Origin: Enoplolaimus lenunculus
Taxonomy: Eukaryota > Nematoda > Enoplea > Enoplida > Thoracostomopsidae
Length of the DNA: 64,000 nt
NCBI GenBank assembly: GCA_030248215.1
Contig: JASANG010000457.1
Location: forward strand, 1-64,000
Reading direction: 5' to 3'
A program made the translations under genes and the position numbers. Position 1 is the stretch's first letter. Each line of letters starts with the position of its first letter. Of the stretch, positions 1-11,189 are shown piece after piece. The notes under the pieces were generated by a model. It had not been told where the DNA came from and did no database searches. It saw only the letters and a list, made by a program, of their open reading frames with translations.

Positions 1-1979
1 TTCCTCTGCCCCTTTAGTTAGAGCGGGGTACAACCCGGTGCGAACCTTGACACTTAAACTATGCGGCGCTCAAATACCTGGTCCATTTATAAATCACCTT
101 AGGGCAGAAAGGGGTTGGCCCTCTGCCACGATTTGCATTTTTCGTTGCATTAACTTCTTGAAAAATATCTCGATCCCAATGAATGCCCGTTCTGTTTGAA
201 AGATGCCTGTGATTTTTAAAACTAATGGATGAAATTTAAAATATTGAAGTCATGCTTTTAAGAATAGGGGAAAATTTTTTAAATTGATAAAATACTTAGC
301 GTGGATATGATTTTAAATGTGTCAAAATTGTTTAAAGCACCTTCAAGAAAACTACTATTGCATCAGTAATATATAATTATAATAAATGCTACTGAAAACT
401 GAACGTTGACGTCTGACAAACCAATTTTATTTATTGATCTCATTAGTTATTAACTTCGTGAGAGAAAAGAAATTAGTACATAAACCATGTAGGCTTACAA
501 AAGTCCTTTTAACAGAAGCCTGAAACTATTAAACCAGTAAAGAAAACTGCTACAAGATCTATTAAACCTACGATATTAATAGCTAAATAGTGTGAAAATA
601 ATTACTTGGTGCAAGAAATAGCTGTAATTTTATTGCTACTTTATAATAATGACATGGACATTTTTTAACATTGGCGAGCGCAGCATAACCTGGATGGTGC
701 ATTATTTATAAGCAGTTGTTCAAACATATATTTCCAGGTCTACACGTAGTGCTCGATGTGCAACAAGAATCATACCTTTTTGGAACAAATGCTGTCGGAT
801 TCAAAATGAGTCTCCATTCACCTGGCCAAGCTGCATTTCCAAATTTAGATAGCTACGGAATCCTTTCGGGGTTCATTAACCAATTCCAACTTAGCTATGT
901 ATGTTTTCTGCATCTACAGTGTATCTTTTGTTTATTAACACGGATCTGTGGCAGTTCGACGGCTGGCAACTTTTCGCCCGATGGTATCATAAGCGCTATA
1001 GTCAAAACGTTATGCTAACGCTAATGCCTAAAGCAAGCCTATGTCTTAACCTGATGCTGGGTGACAAATTTCCAAACACACGAGATTTTGTATGACGTGT
1101 TGGCGTTCGACTAATTGTTTTTATACATATAAAATCGATAATGAACGAGAAAAACTTTTCATACAGCCTGGTTGTAGTACAGTCCAGAATCGAAATTTCA
1201 ACTGCACAACATTTCAGGATAGGATGGATAGACAACATTTACTAGTCTCTTCTGAAAACAGTGACCGAATTTTAGTACAATCAACATATCTATTAAAATA
1301 ATTGACTGAATTCTGTTTTGTTTTCGACATTACACGTTGCTGTCGAACAACCATATGGAAACTGTATTACAAAGGAACAACTTCCAAGCACCTACTATTT
1401 TGAAGGAAATTATACACAGCTGGTATGTCCGTAGGTTTAATAGATCTTGTACAGTTTTCTTTACTGGTTTAATAGTTTCAGGCTTCTGTTAAAAGGACTT
1501 TTGTAAGCCTACATGGTTTATGTACTAATTCTCTCTCACGAAGTTAATAACTAATGAGAACAATAAATAAAATTGGTTTGTCAGACGTCAACGTTCAGTT
1601 TTCAGTAGCATTTATTATAATTATATATTACTGATGCAATAGTGTTCTGAAGTGCTTTAAACAATTTTGACACATTTAAAATCATATCCACGCTAAATAA
1701 AGTATTTTACAATTTAAAAAAATTTCCCTGTCTTAAAAGCATGACTTCAATATTTTAAATTTCATCCATTAGTTTTAAAAAACACAGGCATCTCAAACAT
1801 TTTAAACACGCATTCATTTCATATTCAAGAAATTAATGCAACCAAAAATGGATCATGGCAAGGGCCAACCCCTTTATACCCCTAAACTAAACTATAAATG
1901 GACCATGTTTGACGCCGCATACATAAAGTGTCAAGGTTCGCACCGGTTGTACCCCGCTCTAAATAAAGGGGCAGAGGAA
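1..1979. mobile_element. Long inverted-repeat (foldback-like) DNA element, about 2 kb
   Basis: Positions 1-571 are the imperfect reverse complement of about 1431-1979. The first 16 bases (TTCCTCTGCCCCTTTA) match the reverse complement of the end near 1979, and the inner boundary matches at 561-571 against 1431-1441. The element therefore has arms of about 0.55 kb around a core of about 0.86 kb. Its left tip lies at or just beyond the window edge, so target duplications cannot be checked. The core has no recognisable transposase but does contain a DEG/ENaC-like exon. Long arms with a foreign exon resemble a foldback or Pack-type DNA transposon. A local inverted duplication is the alternative. 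Confidence 0.75.
738..898 (+). pseudogene. DEG/ENaC (acid-sensing-channel-like) exon fragment inside the inverted-repeat element
   Basis: An open stretch is bounded by a good acceptor (TTTCCAG ending at 737) and a good donor (GTATGT at 899). It starts in phase with two bases and encodes about 53 residues. The peptide has LHVVLDVQQESYL, then GFK, an HS pair, AAFPNLDSYG and a GF about 25 residues further on. This follows the ASIC/ENaC extracellular block (DVQQEEYL, then the HSQDEPPF...G...PGF region). No other exon of such a channel was found nearby, and the exon lies between the arms of an inverted-repeat element. I infer a captured or stranded exon rather than a working gene. It could instead belong to a channel gene extending left of the window. 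Confidence 0.55.
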
Positions 1980-2793
1980 AACCCAACGTGTGCCGTTTAC
2001 ATTTTTTTCAACACAAAATGTACCCAGTTGCATACTCTTGTTAAAGTATGCATTATCCATCTTGATGTAACGAATTCATAAGACTCAAATTTCTTACTTT
2101 CATTGTCGTGACTCTGTAGCTAGGACATAAATGTCTGAAATGTAAAACCTTATATGTTGTACCTGTGCTCAACCGTGTCCAAGGTGAAGAGCAAAACAAG
2201 CATTACAAAGTCCTGTTTACTTTTACTTAAATATAGCCAACATGTAGTCCAGAATTTAAAACTTCATGGATTAAACCTAACAGTACCTTAAATCATACCG
2301 CATGCACATTGCAATAAAATTTTGTGGTTACTTTTAATACTTCTACATATACAAATAGGCGGTGTGAATACTTTGGCATTTTTTGGGCCTATCCAAATCA
2401 CCAACTCAGTGTGTGAATCCGCTTTTCAATGACGTTCTACTCTACTGTTATTGAGATATGTTCTGGCAAATGCTGTTTGGCCTAGCTGCATTGCTATTTG
2501 CTTAGAATAGCAGATTGACATAGGCCAAGTAGTAATTGATTTGAGTAGCACATTGGACTAAGACGTGTAACATATTTATTTAATAAATTAGGGTTGCTTT
2601 GCAAGCTACATACAAAGACATACACTAAACCGATGTAAATGTGGCAGCCCTAAAGCGCCGTATCCAAGAAACGAGTATCGACCGTGCAAACTTCCGGACC
2701 GTAAGATTTGACATTGGAACATTTCGTATCTAGAAGTTGTTACACCAACTGGAACTGTAATGCTATATGCAAAGTTTCAAACTGCTTTAATAT
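1980..2793. other. Intergenic, nothing recognised
   Basis: AT-rich sequence with only short frames lacking protein character. I saw no tandem repeat and no inverted termini. Confidence 0.5.
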
Positions 2794-3648
2794 CAGTCCC
2801 CGTTACCATTGGTTTGGATTGCAAACAAAATGTCCAGTCGTTTGTTAAAAGCTCTATAGCGTCCATTAAACGTTAACTGGACAAGCTATATCGTCCGCGG
2901 TAGCATGCAAAGCTAGTACTGGACGCCGATGATATCTAAGAAACTATGTCCGGACACCTAAATAAACATCGTTCGGACGCAAATATAAGATTTTTGACAT
3001 ATTAAAAAGAACAGAAAACTGCCAGTAGTGTGTTTTTTCCACTGCGTATTTGGTCGAAAAATTATAAATTTCGGCGGCAAATTCAAATTTTGGCGGAAAA
3101 ATTAAATTTTGTCGGGAAAATTAATTTTTTTGTATAAAATTCAAATTTTGACGGGAAAACTCAAATTTTGGTGTTAAATTTAAGATTTAGTGGCAAATTT
3201 CATATTTTTGCTGGAAAATTCAAACTTTGGTGCAAAATTCAAATCTCGACAGAAATTCAAATTACGGCGGAAAATTCAAATTTTGGCGGCATATTCAAAT
3301 TTTGGCTGGAAAAGTGATTTCGGCAGGAAATTTGAATTTTGGCGGGAAAATTCAAATTGTGGCTTGAAGATTTAAATTTTAACGGGAAAATTCAAATTTT
3401 GGCTGGAAATTCAATTTTTGGTAGGGCAAATTTTTAATATAGCTCTTACTTTTGGTATGCGGACATTTTTCCAAAACGAAAACTGTATGTGGACATTTCG
3501 TGGAAAACGAAAACTATGCATGGACGCGGTAGCTAGCTAAAATTGTGTCCGCTCAGAGTTACTGCAATAATCTATTTTGTCCACAGAAAAAATAAACAGG
3601 GCGGACAATTCGTGTGCAACTCAAACCAACGGTAACGTGGGACCACTG
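2794..3648. mobile_element. TIR element (MITE) carrying an internal minisatellite
   Basis: The left end starts CAGTCCCCGTTACCATTGG and the reverse complement of the right end starts CAGTGGTCCCACGTTACCG. Similarity continues for about 45 bp through a GGTTTG..TTGCA block to TGTCC. Inside are scattered GTCCGGAC-type motifs and the minisatellite at 3062-3426. No transposase frame remains. The CAGT-type tip suggests a mariner-type or similar cut-and-paste MITE, but the target duplication is unclear. An element of the same architecture lies at 15777-16772. Confidence 0.7.
3062..3426 (+). repeat. Degenerate 17-20 bp minisatellite (TTCAAATTTTGGCGGGAAAA-like)
   Basis: About 20 imperfect copies of a unit close to TTCAAATTTTGGCGGGAAAA, with the GGCGG and AAATT parts varying. 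The short open frames here are products of the repeat. The same unit forms the array at 16040-16455. Confidence 0.9.
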
Positions 3649-4104
3649 ACATAATGACGTTTATTAAACTTTTTAAAATGTGAATACTACCTTGTATTTT
3701 TAAGTTCATGTGTCCATCTTATGATAGTGGAGCTATCTCGAGCGCGTAGTCTAGAGTTTTGTCAAAAAATCTATAAAATGTGACATCGAAAATTTAGCAG
3801 CATATAAAAAATATTGAAACCTTAACCTGGATTGCGTATAAAACCTTTTTACTACAGACATAGTAACGAGTAACCAAGTATTATCTGCATTGCGAACAAA
3901 ACTATTGCGCTACTAATGATCGAAGAATCGGCAAGCAATGTCTATGAAAGAATTATTTATTTCAGAACGTTGTGTTGAAAAAACAGAAAAAGATGTTTCT
4001 CCGACAAAAATGGAATGCCCGGCAACGTGTCGGTTTGTAATATATCAATGATATATATAATTCATTTCATTGGCAGGAGTTCAGAACGATACAAAATTCG
4101 TTTA
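3649..4104. other. Intergenic, nothing recognised
   Basis: AT-rich with no sustained frame and no clear repeat. Confidence 0.5.
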
Positions 4105-4109
4105 ATTTG

Positions 4110-4290
4110 TTGCTACTGTACAGTCGGGGCCACAGCCAAGGGGGGCCAGGAGGACTTAGTTTCCCTGGAGAAATTTTGGCTCCCCTAGAAAATTTTCAAC
4201 CTTGCTTACAAGTCGTTATGAACCATTGAATGCCCCTCGGAAAAATGTTTAGGCCTCCTAGCAAGGTGAACTGACTACGGGCCTGTGTAT
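4110..4290 (+). mobile_element. Short (~180 bp) dispersed repeat, TAGCAAGGTG..CTACGGGC family
   Basis: This stretch aligns by eye with 18540-18690 and 20650-20830. All three share CCCCTGGA, an AAAATTTTCA..CTTGCTT/CTGGTT block, a TAAATCAT or similar segment, and the ending TAGCAAGGTG..CTGRCTACGGG. There is no coding potential. It is probably a non-autonomous element; its class is undetermined. Confidence 0.6.
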
Positions 4291-4653
4291 AGTACTTTTA
4301 AAAATAAGAGGAGGTTATTCCTTTTCGGGAACGAAATACTGGCTACTTCCCTGTTCAAAGACATTTTTGTATGAAGTTCTACTTGACCACTTCAGCATAA
4401 AATAAACTACGAGCGTACGAGTATGTGTAGGTCTAATATATGGTAGTAAATATAAATTTGAGAAGGATGATTATGTTAACAAACGCTGTTTAGGACAGAA
4501 TACTTCCAAGTGACAGCCACAAAGACGAAAGAAGTCGCAAAGGTAAAGAGTAGTTCGTTTTATGTTATTTTGCTTAACAGCAGTTAATTATTTTGTATGC
4601 AACCAGTTAAACATTTTGTGTTAGCTCGTGGCATTTTCGAAAGATTATCTAAT
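4291..4653. other. Intergenic, nothing recognised
   Basis: AT-rich with no supported gene or repeat. Confidence 0.5.
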
Positions 4654-4730
4654 AAGGATATTATAGATGGGCACCGGATATCCGGATATCCGGATATGAA
4701 AAATATCCGGATATGTATCCAAAATGAAAC

Positions 4731-4734
<4 letters not shown>

Positions 4735-4812
<78 letters not shown>
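4735..4812. repeat. (TA)n microsatellite
   Basis: Nearly pure TA dinucleotide tract of about 78 bp. Alternating Tyr-Ile open frames on both strands are artefacts of it. Confidence 0.97.
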
Positions 4813-4813
<1 letters not shown>

Positions 4814-4939
4814 CAATTGCAGTGGTTTAAATAAGGCAAAGGACAAGCCAAATCAACTCAATTTGAAGTTGTCAACGCAATATTTATTTAGTAGTCTGCA
4901 GCAATCTTCTAAAACTGAATACCCAGAATTATTGAGGTA

Positions 4940-5374
4940 CTGTAGTGACTAGTGAGTCACCCCAATAAGAAAGGGACTGATATTTATTTGACCTCTCCAG
5001 AGGGTGCCCCCTGTTATTCGGTTACGGGCTGTTATTTCTTTAATCCCATCCTCCGCCACACTTCGTTCCACATATATCCGGAATTGCAACTAACCTTTGA
5101 ATCGAATATTTATTTGCCTTGTATCAAAAGCTTTAGCCATAATGCAAGGTTATTATTAGGAACGTACTTGGAAAACTTAAGTACGCTTCAAAGTTTTCAA
5201 CTCACCTTTATTTGGTTCTGGAGTCATTTATGCGCTACAATTAGGAATAATTGACATTTATGGAGTCTAATTATGGTTTAGGGACTCTATGCTCTTACGG
5301 ACTGTTATTAGGGATACGGACTCCTATTGATTGGGACTCAAAATGTGTACCCCATCTTATTCGGGTCACTACAG
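4940..5374 (+). mobile_element. TA-target MITE, family with CTGTAGTGAC tips, nested copy
   Basis: The tips are CTGTAGTGAC and GTCACTACAG, each next to a TA that looks like a duplicated target. The interior carries shared blocks: ATTTATTTG..CTCCAGAGGGTGCCCCCTGTTATTCGG, AATAATTGACATTTATGG, TTAGGGATACGGACTC and GGGACTCAAAATG. At least six related copies or fragments occur here (15387, 19738, 35915, 42630, 44030 and 26680). A TA target suggests a Tc1/mariner-type MITE. This copy is inserted in the hAT-like element at 4662-5643, so it is younger than that element. Confidence 0.85.
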
Positions 5375-5651
5375 TACTGGCATAACAAATACCGATTTTT
5401 AGAATTGTATCCTTTATGCTCATATCAATTTGCTTGAGGGTCAGGGTACTTCCTTTAGAGCAACCTGTTAAAATAAGTGCTTGAGAAACGAAAATTGAGG
5501 TTCGGAAACCCAAAAAAATGCAAAATCGAGTTTCGGATATCCGAAATGGAAAACTTCATTTCGGATATCCGGATATCCGGATAAATATCCGGCAAGAATT
5601 GCCGGATATCCGGATATGAAAAAATATGCGATGCCCATCACTAAAGGATAT

Positions 5652-7365
5652 ATAACACACTTTTTTGTTCTGAATCTTGAATATTATTCATAAATCAAAT
5701 TTATAGCATCAACAATTGTTTGTGACAAATTAAGCGGGTTTACATGCCCTACCTGAATCAAACATTAACATAAAGTCAGTTGCTCTTCTACCCTAGCTGT
5801 TTCCAACAATACCTCGCTAACTACTGCCCGAGAGTTCGACTACGGTTTTGGCGTTCCATCACTCTAGAGTACACCAAAAATCGGGTTTAAGACCTGACAA
5901 GAATGAAAAAATTTTACAGTCTGACTTAGCCAACAAAACCTCGAAATAAAGGAAACAAAATCGTGGCATAAAAATTTAATAACGATACTAAAATTGACTC
6001 AAACGTTTGCTCTATAACACAATTTTAGTGTTATGATAGCATTGCGGCTCTGAACGTGTTGGCTGAAGTATCTGTTTACACACAAAAGACTGATTTGTTG
6101 GCTTGTTTCATAAATTTAGAAAATTGTTTAAGGCAAAATTTACAAACCATGTCTGTGCGTCTTGAAATGTGTAAACATAATTTTCTCATTCAAGAAATTA
6201 ATATTACAGATTTACACTGCATAAAATTCTTGGTTTGGGGTCTTAATTGTGTTATATTTTGCGAGCGATCCTGTCATTTTAATTCTTAGTTGCTCTATTT
6301 TTGAGTTTAAGCAATGTATAAACAATAAAAATTTATACAAAGCTTAAGTTTAAAATAAAGAAAATACGTTATATACTTCACGTACATTAATCTGAAACAG
6401 TTTTTGAAAAATCGTCTTAAATTAGGTTATTAATTGATTTATGGACTGAAATTTTATAAGTAATCTTTGAAATTTTCGCCGTTGTATGAAAATTATTCAA
6501 TTAATTTCATGTCGAAATTCAGAATAAAAAATTTCTTTGAAGACTCGTTTAAAGGTTCTTGCTACAAAAAGTGATACGTGTGAATATAGAAATTTACGCG
6601 AGTAGCGTTTCATGACTTAAATTTAGTGACACGTTTACATTCTTTGAGCTGACGCCTAATGTGTGAAATAAAAATTGATATTAATGTATTTTCAGAAGTC
6701 AGAATGCACCTCAGCCAACTCTGTTTGCTATGATTTGAGCAAGTTAGTGTTGTCATTATTAAACATTGGTGGTATATATCAGGAAGTCCGCAAAATTCAC
6801 TTAGTTAAAAAACCAAAATTTCAACTGCTACTGACTTTGTGCACATTCATTTGCTTTCTGCCATAACAATGCTCAAAAATTTCGAACGTATAAATTTATT
6901 TCGTCATGTATATTAACCTATCTAGTTGGAGACACGGAAGCTTGAGGTTCTAAAAACAACGACATTTACACTTAGTGGGTATGCTTCTATAATTAACATG
7001 GGTTCATTTTTTCGTTATCTAAGCAATCTTCATGAAAATAAATGTGATACGTTACTTACCTGAAACTGGTTCCGCCTTGTCAACATAAGATTGGCTTTTG
7101 TCCTATACATAAACGGGCCCGTAAACGTAATCGCAACAGTTTAATTTAGTTTACTTAAAGTTTGAATCGAATCTTGTTAGAAATCTGAATTATATCTCAT
7201 TCACACGTGCAAGTTTTAGCTGCAACTTGCAGCTATATGTTCTAGTATTAATGGGTTTTGGAATAAAATTTACAGCTACAATTTGCACGTGCAAGTTTTT
7301 CCAACGAGAACATATACTTGCAAGTTGCAAATTCTTTTTGTCAAAAGGTTTCCCACAGAAATTAT
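5652..7365. other. Intergenic, no supported gene
   Basis: AT-rich sequence. A small inverted repeat built on CACGTGCAAGTTTTAGCTGC lies at about 7205-7345. An open stretch preceded by TTTTCAG near 6694 is too short and too weakly bounded to call an exon. Confidence 0.5.
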
Positions 7366-10300
7366 GGCCCATGTTACGCTGAGGGCCGTCCCGCTGTCCC
7401 GGGACAGTGGGACAGTGGGACAGCGGGACAGTAGAACAGCGGGACTGTCCTACTAACCCATTGTCCCGCTGTCCTACCGTCCCACTGTCTCATTGTCCCG
7501 CTGTCACACTGCCCCTCTGTCCTACTGTCCCACTGTCCCGCTGTCCTACTGTCCCACTGTCCTACTGTCCCACTGTCCTGCTGTCCCACTGTGCTACTGT
7601 CCCGCTGTCCTACTGTCACGCTGTCCTACTGTCCCGATGTCCCACTGTGCCACTGTCCTACTGTCCCGCTGTCCTACTGTCCTGCTGTCCCACTGTCCCG
7701 CTGTCCGACTGTCCCGCTGTCCTACTGTACCGCTGTCCCACTGTCCCGGGGTCCTACTGTCCCGATGTCCTACTGTCCCACTGTCCCACTATCCTACTGT
7801 CCCGCTGTCCCACTGTCCCACTGTCCCGCTGTCCTACTGTCCCGTTGTCCGGCTGTCCTACTGTCCAGCTGTCCCACTGTCCCGCTGTCCTACTGTCCAC
7901 TGTCCTACTGTCCCACTGCCCTACTTTCCCGCTGTCCGCTGTCATACTGTCCTACTGTCCCACTGTCCTGCTGTCCCACTGTCCCTCTGTCTTACTGTCC
8001 CGCTGTCCTACTGTCCTACTGTCCCGCTGTCCTACCGTCCCACTGTCCCACTGTCCTGCTGTCCCACTGTCACGCTGTCACGCTGTCCTACTGTCCCACT
8101 GTCCTACTGTCCCGCTGTCCCACTGTCCCGCTGTTCCGCTGTCCTACTGTCCCGCTGTCCCACTGTCCCGCTCTCCCACTGTCCAGCTGTCCTACTGTCC
8201 CGCTGTCCTGCTGTCGCACTGTCCTGCTGTCCCATTGTCCCACTGTCCCGCTGTCCTACTGTCCCGCTGTCCCACTGACCCGCTGTCCTACTGTCCTGCT
8301 GTCCTACTGTCCCGCTGTCCTACTGTCCCGCTGTCCTGCTGTCCCACTGTCCCGCTGTCCCACTGTCCCGCTGTCCTACTGTCCCGCTGTCCTACTGTCC
8401 CGCTGTCCTGCTGCCCCACTGTCCCACTGTCCCGCTGTCCTACTGTCCCTCTGTCCCGCTGTCCTACTGTCACGCTGTCCTACTGTCCCACTGTCCTGCT
8501 GTCCTACTGTCCCGCTGTCCTACTGTCCGCTGGCCTACTGTCCCACTGTCCCGCTGTCCTACTGTCCCACTGTCCCACTGTCCCGCTGTCCTACTGTCCC
8601 GCTGTCCTACTGTTCCGCTGTCCTACTGTCCTACTGTCCCGCTGTCCCACTGTCCCGCTGTCCTACTGTCCCACTGCACTCCCCTGTCCTGCTCCTACTG
8701 TCCCGCTCTGTCCCTCACTGTCCCGCTGTCCTACTGTCCCGCTGTTCCTACTGTCCCTACTGTCCCACGGTCCTCCTCTCCCTCTGTCCCCCTGTCCCTC
8801 TGTCCCGCTGTCCTACTGTCCCTCTGTCCAGCTGTCCTACTGTCCCGCTGTCCTACTGTCCCACTGTCCCACTGTCCTGCTGTCCCACTGTCCCGCTGTC
8901 CAACTGTCCTGCTGTCCCACTGTCCCGCTGTCCTACTGTCCCACTGTCCCGCTGTCCCGCTGTCCTACTGTCCTACTGTCCCACTGTCCTACTGTCCCGC
9001 TGTCCCACTGTCCTACTGTCCCGCTGTCCTACTGTCCTACTGTCCCGCTGTCCTACTGTCCCGCTGTCCTACTGTCCCGCTGTCCTACTGTCCCGCTGTC
9101 CTACTGTCCCGCTGTCCTACTGTCCTACTGTCCCGCTGTCCTACTGTCCTACTGTCCCGCTGTCCTACTGTCCTACTGTCCCACTGTCCCGCTGTCCTAC
9201 TGTCCCACTGTCCCGCTGTCCTACTGTCCCGCTGTCCTACTGTCCCGCTGTCCAACTGTCCCACTGTCCCACTGTCCTGCTGTCCCACTGTCCTGCTGTC
9301 CCACTGTCCTGCTGTCCTACTGTCCCGCTGTCCTACTCTCCCGCTGTCCTACTGTCCCACTGTCCCACTGTCCTGCTGTCCCACTGTCCTACTGTCCCGC
9401 TGTCCCACTGTCCCGCTGTCCTACTGTCCCACTGTCCCGCTGTCCTACTGTCCCGCTGTCCTGTCCCGCTGTCCCACTGTCCTGCTGTCCCACTGTCCCG
9501 CTGTCCTACTGTCCCGCTGTCCTGCTGTCCTACTGTCCCGCTGTCCTACTGTCCCGCTGTCCTACTGTCCCGCTGTCCCACTGTCCTGCTGTCCCACTGT
9601 CCTACTGTCCCGCTGTCCTACTGTCCCGCTGTCCCACTGTCCTGCTGTCCCACTGTCCCGCTGTCCCACTGTCCCGCTGTCCTACTGTCCCGCTGTCCTA
9701 CTTTCCCACTGTCCCACTGTCCTGCTGTCCCACTGTCCTGCTGTCCCACTGTCCTGCTGTCCTACTGTCCCGCTGTCCTACTCTCCCGCTGTCCTACTGT
9801 CCCACTGTCCCACTGTCCTGCTGTCCCACTGTCCCGCTGTCCCACTGTCCCGCTGTCCCACTGTCCCGCTGTCCTACTGTCCTACTGTCGCGCTGTCCTA
9901 CTGTCCCGCTGTCCTTCTGTCCCGCTGTCCTACTGTCCCGCTGTCCCACTGTCCTGCTGTCCCACTGTCCCGCTGTCCTACTGTCCCGCTGTCCTGCTGT
10001 CCTACTGTCCCGCTGTCCTACTGTCCCACTGTCCCACTGCCCCGCTGTCTCGCTGTCCTACTGTCCCGCTGTCCTACTGTCCCACTGTCCTGCTATCCCA
10101 CTGTCCTGCTGTCCCACTGTCCCGCTGTCCTACTGTCCCGCTGTTCTACTGTTCCCGCTTTCTCCCCCTGTCCCGCTGTCCTACTACTGTCCCACTGTCC
10201 CGCTGTCCTACTGTCCCGCTGTCCTACTGTCCCGCTGTAACACTGTCCCGCTGTCCTACTGTCCCGCTGTCCCACTGTCCTGCTGTCCGATGTCCCGATG

Positions 10301-10629
10301 TCCCACTGTCCCGCTGTCGTACTGTCCCCCGCTGTCCCACTGTCCCGCTGTCCTACTGTCCCACTGTCCCGCTGTCCCACTGTCCCGCTGTCCTACTGTC
10401 CCACTGTCCCACTGTCCTGCTGTCCCACTGTCCCGCTGTCCTACTGTCCCGCTGTCCTACTGTCCCGCTGTCCCACTGTCCCGCTGTCCCACTGTCCTGC
10501 TGTCCCACTGTCCTACTGTCCCACTGTCCTACTGTCCCGCTGTCCTACTGTCCCGCTGTCCTACTGTCCCACTGTCCCGCTGTCCCATTGTCCCGGGACA
10601 GCGGGACGGCCCTCAGCGTAACATGGGCC
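7366..10629. mobile_element. TIR element enclosing a 3.2-kb satellite array
   Basis: Positions 7366-7406 and 10589-10629 are perfect 41-bp inverted repeats starting GGCCCATGTTACGCTGAGG. Everything between them is the tandem array below. The first few units after the left TIR are in inverted orientation, then the polarity flips at about 7445. Related tips occur at 28679 (GGGCCAATGTTACTCTGAG) and at 34818-34988, so this is a dispersed MITE-like family whose interior here has become satellite. No target duplication is evident. Confidence 0.8.
7407..10588 (+). repeat. 8-bp tandem array CTGTCCYR, about 400 units
   Basis: The basic unit is CTGTCC followed by two variable bases, almost always CG, TA, CA or TG. 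Neighbouring units form higher-order 16-24 bp patterns. An 8-bp period cycles through all three frames, so the forward strand stays open for over 3 kb and yields Leu-Ser-Cys-Pro-Thr-Val protein-like frames. I regard these as artefacts. The pyrimidine-purine pair is what repeated CpG deamination of a CTGTCCCG unit would give. Confidence 0.97.
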
Positions 10630-11189
10630 CCCTAGAGGATAACGATACTTTTAGGAAGACTTTTGGTAAAATAGTAATGATTGTAGATAGGAAACTAAAG
10701 CTTAAGGCTTAGGACTATATGGTTTTATACCATTCGGTTTTTATCACGTATTCTACGGTGGTCGCATTTGACGTTTCGTACCGATGTTTGTGCCCACCGC
10801 TTTATTACTGTTTTGCGTCGTGGTTGACATATACATATTGTTTCTTCTTCATAATTTGCTATTTATGTGCTTAATCATGTGGCAGTTGTAGTATGTATAT
10901 GAATATACCCTTGTTTCAAAACGAGCCGTTTAGGAAACTAAGCTGGGGTTATTAACAAAAATGCCCTGTAGTACGCGTGTACAGGGCAAGAATATTAAGT
11001 AAACTTTAAGAAAAATGGACAAGCCCATAACTGGTGAACTTTGTACCAGGGGCTCATTGTATGCTTTTGTCAAAACTGAATGAAATTACGGCTCTACTAT
11101 GGCAAAGTACGCGCCCTGTCTAACACCATAAATATGCCACTTTTCGTACAAACATTTTGTAACAATCCATAGCTTGACAAATCGTAGAT
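10630..11189. other. Intergenic, nothing recognised
   Basis: AT-rich with no supported gene or repeat. Confidence 0.5.

Larger units (their letters stand above)
4662..5643. mobile_element. hAT-like MITE with 8-bp target duplication, containing a nested MITE
   Basis: The element is flanked by the exact 8-bp direct repeat AAGGATAT (4654-4661 and 5644-5651). Its tips are TATAGATGGGCACCG and, reverse-complemented, TAGTGATGGGCATCG. Subterminal sequence is full of GGATATCC/ATATCCGG palindromes at both ends. An 8-bp duplication with this kind of tip is typical of hAT-superfamily MITEs. A TA-repeat (4735-4812) and a second MITE (4940-5374) lie inside. A decayed relative is at 45850-46250. Confidence 0.8.

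Noticed and set aside
4597-4846. Tyr-Ile repeat proteins on both strands
   Set aside because: Direct product of the (TA)n tract.
6690-6750. Possible small exon after TTTTCAG
   Set aside because: Donor weak, peptide short and unrecognised, no partner exon.
7407-10588. CRISPR-like repeat array
   Set aside because: Direct tandem units with no unique spacers, in a eukaryotic sequence with spliced genes.
7407-10712. Very long plus-strand open frames (over 1000 codons) and their shadows
   Set aside because: They are read from an 8-bp tandem unit without stops in any forward frame. The peptide is only a Leu-Ser-Cys-Pro repeat, and no splice or start context supports a gene.
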